NCBI GenBank assembly: GCA_020631045.1
Contig: JAHDHZ010000018.1
Location: forward strand, 4,210-45,511
DNA length: 41,302 nucleotides
Source: Flavobacteriales bacterium
GTDB taxonomy: Bacteria; Bacteroidota; Bacteroidia; Flavobacteriales_G; JALEGO01
Direction: 5' to 3'
The notes under the pieces were generated by a model. That model did not search any database. It saw only the letters and a list, made by a program, of their open reading frames with translations, and was not told the origin of the DNA. The position numbers were made by a program, and so were the translations under genes. Shown here piece by piece: positions 24,927-30,265 of this stretch; the first letter of the stretch is position 1; each line of letters opens with the position of its first letter.

Positions 24927-25349
24927 ATGCCCAAAAGAATTACACTAGAATTTGACGTAGATTTAGATTTTTATATGTGTGCCATTTCGTGCCATCATAT
25001 GGATTATCGTTTGTGTTGGAATTTGAACAAATTTTTAGGCTTAACACTTTGTAAAAAAGAAGATTACAGTCTTAATCTAGCCAAGGGAAAATCTGATTTT
25101 TATTCAAAATATACTTTTAGAAACGAGGTTAAAAAACTCGATTATACCTTAGTTTCAAATAAGGGTCATGAGACATATTTAGTGAAAGAGCATCCGTATT
25201 TTGATTATTTTTTAATTGTTGATGGATACACCGATGATGATTTTAAGCTGCAGGTACTTACTCAAATTCAAAATATTCCTGAAGTTTTGATGGGTACGGT
25301 GCTTGATCCTAATGAACTTAAAAGCAAAGTAAACTTAATATTTGATTAG
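24927..25349 (+). CDS. IPExxxVDY-family protein
   Basis: A 140-aa cytosolic protein of the Bacteroidota family named after an IPExxxVDY motif. It matches the family's general course: LDFYMCAISCHHMDYRLCWNLN near the start, LVSNKGHETYL, FDYFLIVDGY, and the ending LKSKVNLIF. The naming motif itself is altered here (IPEVLMGTVLD). The function is unknown; relatives often lie beside pyruvate kinase, which is not in this window. Its last 15 bases overlap the convergent SpoIID gene, so there is no room for a separate terminator. Confidence 0.8.
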   Translation: MPKRITLEFDVDLDFYMCAISCHHMDYRLCWNLNKFLGLTLCKKEDYSLNLAKGKSDFYSKYTFRNEVKKLDYTLVSNKGHETYLVKEHPYFDYFLIVDGYTDDDFKLQVLTQIQNIPEVLMGTVLDPNELKSKVNLIFD

Positions 25350-27644
25350 CCTAATGGCTTTGTTTTTATCTTGACTCTGTAGATAATATAATCCACTGGA
25401 TAGGTCTGATAGGTCAATGGTTTTTTGGGTGGATTGTTCTTCAAAGTCATAGGTGATAATCAAAGCACCGATCTGATTGAAGATATGAAGCTTGTCAATT
25501 GATTGATTTGATTTTATGTGGATTTGATCATTGAAGGGGTTTGGGAAAACTTGAAGTTGTGTTTCTTGAGTGAAAATATTTGATGTACTTAATGAATCAA
25601 ATGGAATCGTCACATCAAAAAGGTATTGACAGCCCACATTGTCTTGTACGTGTACATCATACTGGCCTGCTTGAGCTTGTTCAAGAGTAAGGCCTTGGCT
25701 GACTTGTGTGTTTAAAATCCAAGTAACTTGGTAGGGTTCAAATCCACCCCAAAGAGAGGCGTTTGCTGAGCCGTCATTGCCCGAGGTGGCTGGATTAATC
25801 TCAAAATTTGCTTGTAGGTTACAGGCTGGTCCGTTGATGTTAAAAATTCTAAAGTCGCTGCATCCTGCTGCATCTTCTATTTCTAAAGTATATTCACCCA
25901 TCGATAGATTTTCAAATTCATGTAGTTCTAGACTTGTTGAGTATTTTATAGTGTCTTGCTGATCAGAAATTAAGGTTAAGTAGTAGGGGGGCAATCCACC
26001 CGAAAAAAAAGCGTGGGCCAATCCATCAGTAGCAGAAAAAGTATTTGAGGCATAGGTGTGCACAGAGTCAAGGGTCAATGATGTTGAAGATTTCAGACTT
26101 TGGCAGCTGCCAGTTTGTGCATCGTGAATGATTTCAATGGTGAAATCTTGGCCTGAATCTTGCTGTTGATCAAGAATGAAATGAACTGGGATTCCGGCCC
26201 AGGCTGGGTAGATTTCTAGAGTGTTATAGGCGTAATCTTGGCAGACTTGATCACTGCAATTTAGCAAGTGATAAATGGTTACATCTGAGTTGTTGTTGGT
26301 GATTTTGATCGTATATGCTCCATCGTGAGAGGGCGTGAATGAAAAGTGGTGCTCGGGTCCGCTGTGTAGATCAGGAGCTGTGCAACTGTATTGGTCGATT
26401 TGAGAAGTTGTGCTTCCCATGATGTTATAGGTCGTGTTTTCAAGTAAGGTGGTATATTTTGTGCTGCAACTATCAGGAATTGTATCAAAATTTGCAATGC
26501 AGATGTTGGTGTAATATCTGTTTAAAATTTGATCAAAGGTATAGTTGTAATGCGTGCCTAAAACCATCATTCCGCGCTGACACATGCCTACTCCATGGCC
26601 GTAAACATTTCCGTAACTCCCTGTTTGTGAGTTGTATACTTCGCAGCATGGGTTTTCGTTTCTTGCCTGACAATTTGAGTGACCTGTGCAATTGACACTT
26701 TTTAAATAGCCTTTTGATTTGCCCTCAGGGGAGCAATGTGCATAAGGTACCCAGGTGCCTTCGGTGGCATCTTGAGTACGCTGTCCGTTGCAACGAGCGT
26801 GGTACTTGGCGTCAATTACTTTATTGTTGTATAGAATGACAATTTTTGATGTGGCATGTGCCGCTTGAATAGAAAGTGTGTCGGGATTGTAACTAAAGGC
26901 TTGGTTGATGTTAACAGGTTTTTGATTGAGGTGTCTGTATAAAGAGTAGGTTCTTGCAGCAACTGCTTGTGCTTTTTTTGCCTCTAAACTTGATGAGTAT
27001 GCGACCTCTCCGTTCACGACTCCTGCCACGTATTCATCAAAGTGAATGTAGCCTGTAAATCCGTTTCCGATGAGTCTGCCGTTGTAGTCATTTACAAGGT
27101 TTTGAACAAAGACATAATCGGGTACTTCGCTAAATGTACAAGATGATTTTTGGCTTGAGTTGTGGTATTTAGAAGCATCTTCAAATTCATGTATGGCTTG
27201 CATTTGCGCACGTTTGATGTTTTGTTTGTGTATGATTTTTTTTTGTTTAGCCTCAATTTCAATTTGCTCTTCTTGGGATGGATGTTTTTTAATGCATGTG
27301 ATTTGTTGTGCTTGTTTAGCGTTAAAATAAAGTGTTTGGTTAGTTTGGTAATCTTTGGAGTTTGTTTCAATGATGTATATGCCTTGTTGGCTGAGAGAAT
27401 TAAAGGTGTATCGACCTTCTTTGTTAGTTGTGGTTTCACCTACAAGTTTTGATTGGTTGCTGGGCAGCAATAATGGATAGCCTTTGTGATAACCTACAGC
27501 TCTTTGATAGATCTTTACTGTTTGGTTTTTTAGAGGTTTTTGAGAAACAAAGTCAATGATTTTACCAGTGACTTGGGTGTTGAGCTCTTGATTTGGTGAA
27601 AAAGAGAGTAGGCAGATGAAAAGTTTCAGTAAGTGTTTGTTCAT
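25335..27644 (-). CDS. SpoIID/LytB-domain protein with T9SS type A sorting tail
   Basis: Starting at ATG 27644 (a frame-compatible ATG lies 36 bases upstream), the protein has 769 aa. It has a signal peptide (about 1-24), a CarboxypepD_reg-like fold (about 24-110), a basic linker and a SpoIID/LytB domain (about 190-390). That domain carries FDEYVAGVVNGEV, KAQAVAARTYSLY, CNGQRTQDATEG and YGHGVGMCQRGM. Next come a PPC-like beta domain (about 400-510), two SprB-like repeats (about 530-680) and a type A sorting domain starting VFPNPFNDQIHI. SpoIID enzymes cleave peptidoglycan glycan strands lacking stem peptides. Carriage of a T9SS tail implies action outside the outer membrane. The PPC-like domain resembles that of the cargo at 2332. 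Confidence 0.9.
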   Translation of the reverse strand: MNKHLLKLFICLLSFSPNQELNTQVTGKIIDFVSQKPLKNQTVKIYQRAVGYHKGYPLLLPSNQSKLVGETTTNKEGRYTFNSLSQQGIYIIETNSKDYQTNQTLYFNAKQAQQITCIKKHPSQEEQIEIEAKQKKIIHKQNIKRAQMQAIHEFEDASKYHNSSQKSSCTFSEVPDYVFVQNLVNDYNGRLIGNGFTGYIHFDEYVAGVVNGEVAYSSSLEAKKAQAVAARTYSLYRHLNQKPVNINQAFSYNPDTLSIQAAHATSKIVILYNNKVIDAKYHARCNGQRTQDATEGTWVPYAHCSPEGKSKGYLKSVNCTGHSNCQARNENPCCEVYNSQTGSYGNVYGHGVGMCQRGMMVLGTHYNYTFDQILNRYYTNICIANFDTIPDSCSTKYTTLLENTTYNIMGSTTSQIDQYSCTAPDLHSGPEHHFSFTPSHDGAYTIKITNNNSDVTIYHLLNCSDQVCQDYAYNTLEIYPAWAGIPVHFILDQQQDSGQDFTIEIIHDAQTGSCQSLKSSTSLTLDSVHTYASNTFSATDGLAHAFFSGGLPPYYLTLISDQQDTIKYSTSLELHEFENLSMGEYTLEIEDAAGCSDFRIFNINGPACNLQANFEINPATSGNDGSANASLWGGFEPYQVTWILNTQVSQGLTLEQAQAGQYDVHVQDNVGCQYLFDVTIPFDSLSTSNIFTQETQLQVFPNPFNDQIHIKSNQSIDKLHIFNQIGALIITYDFEEQSTQKTIDLSDLSSGLYYLQSQDKNKAIRLIKY

Positions 27645-27699
27645 GTAAATTTTAACGAAAAAGAGTGTGATAGGTTTCATTATAGATAAAGGCGCTTTG

Positions 27700-27758
27700 A
27701 AATACTTGTTTTGAGTGCGGTCAAACGCAAGGTTTGAATGTACTCAAAACAAGTATTT
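27700..27758. repeat. Hairpin unit 1 of an intergenic array
   Basis: A 17-bp perfect outer stem begins AAATACTTG and closes CAAGTATTT. It surrounds a GCGG/ATGT internal loop and the inner stem TCAAAC/GTTTGA with loop GCAAG. It is followed by a flank (GCTATTTTAACATGA) that recurs after unit 2, 108 bases downstream. Confidence 0.9.
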
Positions 27759-27801
27759 CTTCGCTATTTTAACATGAGGGTGTGGGCTTTATATTGCCAA
27801 G

Positions 27802-27872
27802 GCTTTGAAGTATTTGTTTTCAGTGCGGTCAAACACAAGGTTTGAATGCACTGAAAACAAATACTTCAAAGC
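27802..27872. repeat. Hairpin unit 2 of an intergenic array
   Basis: A 25-bp perfect outer stem begins GCTTTGAAGTATTTG and closes CAAATACTTCAAAGC. The inner stem is TCAAAC/GTTTGA with loop ACAAG. Relative to unit 1 the outer stem carries three paired (compensatory) changes. The right flank GCTATTCTAACATGA matches that of unit 1. Confidence 0.9.
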
Positions 27873-27917
27873 TATTCTAACATGAAGTTTTGTGCTTTGA
27901 TAAGGTTTTTGAATTGC

Positions 27918-27960
27918 CTTCTTCAGGCACTCAAAGCTTGCCTTTGTTAGCCTAAAGAAG
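27918..27960. repeat. Hairpin unit 3 of an intergenic array, reverse orientation
   Basis: The outer stem CTTCTTCAGGC pairs with GCCTAAAGAAG (one mismatch). The inner stem CAAAG/CTTTG has the loop CTTGC, which is the complement of the GCAAG loop of unit 1. Compared with the other units the inner stem's closing C-G pair is swapped to G-C. Confidence 0.75.
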
Positions 27961-27987
27961 TTGATTTAAAACTACGTATATGTTTAA

Positions 27988-28055
27988 GCTTCAAAAAAGG
28001 CTTTTACGTGCATTCAAACCTTGCGTTTGACAGCACTAAAAGGCTTTTTTGAAGC
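27988..28055. repeat. Hairpin unit 4 of an intergenic array, reverse orientation
   Basis: The outer stem begins GCTTCAAAAAAG and closes CTTTTTTGAAGC, about 19 bp with one mismatch, continued by GTGC/GCAC. The inner stem TCAAAC/GTTTGA has the loop CTTGC. The core is the reverse complement of that in units 1 and 2. No T-run follows, so it is not a classical terminator. The rest of the 27681-28152 gap holds no gene that I can support. Confidence 0.85.
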
Positions 28056-28152
28056 GTCTGTACATCTTTATGCTAAAACATTGAAGAAATAACTTTTTAT
28101 TGTACTTAATCGATCGTGTTTAGATACACTCAGTGAAGTATTGTAGCTAAAA

Positions 28153-28479
28153 TTAGTGACTTTGTTTCACAGCAGTGCCGCTGCAAGCAACCATAAGCAT
28201 GCTGCCGCGTGCTCCAATGGTTTCATAGTCAAAATCTACAGCGATCAAAGCATTTGCTCCCATTGCTGAGGCTTTTTCTTGTAACTCTCTTAAAGCAGTG
28301 TCTTTGGCTTGAACCAACACTTGTTCGTAAGAAGTTGATCGTCCGCCAAAAAAATCTCTTAGAGAGGCAAAAATATCACGCACGACATTTGCTCCAATGA
28401 TGACCTCTGAGGTGACCACTCCAAGATATTCGATGTTTTTGTTTTGTAGAGTTGAGGTTGTTGTAGTAAGCATAATCAC
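28153..28479 (-). CDS. YbjQ/UPF0145 family protein
   Basis: A 108-aa small protein of the YbjQ (DUF74, heavy-metal-binding domain) family. The marks are the opening IEYLGVVTSEVIIGANVVRD, DFFGGRSTSYE, the long helix with ALRELQEKASAMGANALIAVDFDYE and the end SMLMVACSGTAV. Members form pentamers; the proposed metal-binding role is unproven. Met1 and Met3 are both possible starts. It follows the deoxynucleoside kinase by five bases, so the two are probably one transcript, ending upstream of the hairpin array. Confidence 0.92.
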   Translation of the reverse strand: MIMLTTTTSTLQNKNIEYLGVVTSEVIIGANVVRDIFASLRDFFGGRSTSYEQVLVQAKDTALRELQEKASAMGANALIAVDFDYETIGARGSMLMVACSGTAVKQSH

Positions 28480-28484
28480 TTGTT

Positions 28485-29105
28485 TTAAAACAATCCAAAC
28501 AATTCAGCATCGACCCTTCTGATGATTTTGCCTAAATCTTCAGGGTCGTTGGCAAAGTTGTTGTCGTCAATGTCAATGATTAAAATATTGCCCTTGTTGT
28601 AGGTTGAAATCCAAGATTCGTAACGTTCGTTAAGCTTTTTTAAATAATCAATTCTGATGGATTCTTCATAATCTCTGCCGCGCTCTTGAATTTGATTGAC
28701 CAATTTAGGAACGCTTGCCTTTAAATAAATTAATAGATCTGGGGCTTCAATGTATTGTTCCATTGAGTGAAACAAAGAAAAGTAGTTTTCAAAATCACGT
28801 GTGGTCATCAAGCTCATTGAGTGTAGGTTTGGAGCAAAAATGAAAGCATCTTCATAGATTGTTCTGTCTTGAATTACATTCTTGTCACTGTTTCTGATCT
28901 CTAAAATTTGATTGAAACGCATGTTTAAGAAATACACTTGAAGGTTGAAGCTCCAGCGTTGCATGTCGTTGTAAAAATCATTGATGTAAGGGTTGCTCTC
29001 AAGCTCTTCAAGCTGTTTTTCCCATTTGTAATGATCGCCTAGCATTTGAGCTAAGGTTGTTTTTCCTGATCCTATGTTTCCGGCAACTGCAACGTGTTTT
29101 CCCAT
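28485..29105 (-). CDS. Deoxynucleoside kinase
   Basis: This 206-aa kinase of the dNK/dGK-dCK superfamily phosphorylates deoxynucleosides for nucleotide salvage. Evidence: the P-loop GNIGSGKTT at about 8-16, LQVYFLNMRF, the DRTIYEDAFIFA motif that binds the base and sugar (the DR(S/T) signature), and the LID region IQERGRDYEESI. Substrate range (dA, dG, dC or dT) cannot be decided from the sequence. It forms a short operon with the YbjQ gene. Confidence 0.92.
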   Translation of the reverse strand: MGKHVAVAGNIGSGKTTLAQMLGDHYKWEKQLEELESNPYINDFYNDMQRWSFNLQVYFLNMRFNQILEIRNSDKNVIQDRTIYEDAFIFAPNLHSMSLMTTRDFENYFSLFHSMEQYIEAPDLLIYLKASVPKLVNQIQERGRDYEESIRIDYLKKLNERYESWISTYNKGNILIIDIDDNNFANDPEDLGKIIRRVDAELFGLF

Positions 29106-29584
29106 TGGTTTTCGTGTTTATAGATTGGCGAATATACGTAATATCATGCAAACTCTTTGTTTATGGGGTGGTGGCTTAGGTTAGTTGATGGAAATTGGTG
29201 TTTAAATTAATGAGGAAATTAATTAGAAAAGTGTTCTTTTAGTAGTTTTTGATTTTGTTTTTGGGAGGAACAGTTTGTTCTGGTGGTCTTTTGGCTAATA
29301 GCATTGCTTTTAGCCAAAAAAATGAATTCCGGAGTAGTTTAAAGGCTTTATGAGATAGCATCCAAGTAAATTCATTATTTTAAGTGATCATAGCATGAGG
29401 GTTTTTGAGTGTCTTTTTGCAAGTGTTTTTTATGTGATAATGATTTTTCATACTTGTATTTATGCGTTGGGCTCTATGTTGCTAGAGTTAGGTTTTCTAT
29501 CATCAATTTCATTCTTGAAATCAAGATTTTTCAAAAAATATTTGACTGGATTTTATTGTTTTTGGATCTTCACATCACTAAAAA
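29106..29584. other. Gene-poor AT-rich stretch with possible signal-peptide remnant
   Basis: I see no convincing gene in this 480-base region. An ATG near 29210 opens MRKLIRKVFF, is broken by two adjacent stops, and then continues in frame with a hydrophobic FLILFLGGTVCSGG. This could be a decayed lipoprotein start, but it is weak. The palindrome at 29289-29319 overlaps it. A hydrophobic ORF at 29395-29607 looks spurious. Confidence 0.4.
29289..29319. repeat. Dispersed palindrome, copy 1
   Basis: TTTTGGCTAA pairs with TTAGCCAAAA; between them AGCA and TGCT also pair around a single T. The arms GCTAA-N-AGCA and TGCT-T-TTAGC recur at 30119-30139 and, with a longer loop, at 35276-35300. Confidence 0.7.
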
Positions 29585-29983
29585 ATAAAAACTATTTTAA
29601 AATTTAAATTTATAGCAGCTTTAGGATTAAGCTTTGCTTTATTCTCAAATGATTCTTGTAACAGCGAGAAGAATAATACAAGTGATCCATGTGACGTTAG
29701 TTTTAAGATTGATGAAAGTGATAATTGGGTGAGTAATTACATTAATGATGATCCAGAAGGCTTAGAATTATTGCACGTTTTGCAATATCTTAACAATACA
29801 TGGAGAGAAGATGCTCAAGGCGTAGTTTATGTTTTTAAATACCAATATATAGATAGTGGAGATTGGTATTTTGAAATGTACGATTGTAATGGAGAAACTG
29901 TAGGTTTTGGCTCTTCTTTACAAGAGCTTGAGAACAAAGAATTTTTATATAATCACGAGTTAACTAACTATTTCAATATTTAA
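29585..29983 (+). CDS. Probable small secreted protein or lipoprotein with ATA in place of a start codon
   Basis: The frame after the stop at 29579-29581 reads as a classical signal peptide if translation starts at ATA 29585: Met-Lys-Thr-Ile-Leu-Lys, a hydrophobic core FIAALGLSFALF, then SNDSC. A polar, acidic 108-residue domain follows with WREDAQGVVYVFKYQY, GDWYFEMYDCNGETVGFG and HELTNYFNI. No family is recognised. The first standard start, GTG at 29729, would give 84 aa without any signal peptide. A rho-independent terminator lies 25 bases downstream on the same strand, supporting a real transcript. It is either a gene with a rare start or a pseudogene that has lost its ATG. Confidence 0.55.
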   Translation: MKTILKFKFIAALGLSFALFSNDSCNSEKNNTSDPCDVSFKIDESDNWVSNYINDDPEGLELLHVLQYLNNTWREDAQGVVYVFKYQYIDSGDWYFEMYDCNGETVGFGSSLQELENKEFLYNHELTNYFNI

Positions 29984-30007
29984 GCTAGTAAATCAAAGAT
30001 TAAAGAG

Positions 30008-30042
30008 AAGCTCAAGTTTTGAAAAGTAACTTGAGCTTTTTT
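30008..30042 (+). terminator. Rho-independent terminator
   Basis: AAGCTCAAGTT (30008-30018) pairs with AACTTGAGCTT (30028-30038) and is followed by a T-run. It would end transcription of the small ORF that stops at 29983. Confidence 0.85.
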
Positions 30043-30044
30043 GT

Positions 30045-30073
30045 TAGTTAATTTTAGATTCTAAAATTAACTA
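30045..30073. repeat. Perfect 14-bp inverted repeat
   Basis: TAGTTAATTTTAGA and its exact complement TCTAAAATTAACTA flank one central T. It starts three bases after the terminator's T-run. It could be a protein-binding site or a second termination structure; no T-run follows. Confidence 0.75.
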
Positions 30074-30118
30074 CGTTGCTAATGTGATTAAACTGTGTTA
30101 TCATTCATCTTGGCAAGT

Positions 30119-30139
30119 GCTAACAGCATTGCTTTTAGC
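30119..30139. repeat. Dispersed palindrome, copy 2
   Basis: GCTAA-C-AGCA pairs with TGCT-T-TTAGC around a single T, the same design as at 29289-29319. It lies in the otherwise empty stretch upstream of the T9SS cargo gene at 30266. The sequence from here to about 30230 is open in two frames but lacks a credible gene. Confidence 0.6.
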
Positions 30140-30238
30140 CGTGCTTTCACCACAAAGACACCAGTTAAACTTCAGGTTTCTAAAATTTACCAGGCTTTAA
30201 ATCGCTCCTTTTTATTAGGAGGCTCACGAAATAAACAC

Positions 30239-30246
30239 TAATTTTG
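30239..30246 (+). promoter_or_regulatory. Bacteroidota -7 promoter element
   Basis: TAATTTTG fits TAnnTTTG exactly and lies 20 bases before the ATG at 30266, giving a leader of about 14 bases. No clear -33 TTG was found at the best spacing. Confidence 0.5.
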
Positions 30247-30265
30247 CTTCTGTAAACACCTTTCT

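Noticed and set aside
27092-27452. Long open frames on both strands within the SpoIID gene
   Set aside because: They are shadows of the gene's Lys/Asn-rich linker; no motifs.
27700-28055. CRISPR-like array
   Set aside because: Units are inverted and differ in length and orientation; there are no constant direct repeats with unique spacers and no cas genes.
29395-29607. 70-codon hydrophobic ORF
   Set aside because: Compositionally biased Phe/Leu/Ser reading of AT-rich DNA, no recognisable domain, and it overlaps the better-supported ORF from 29585.
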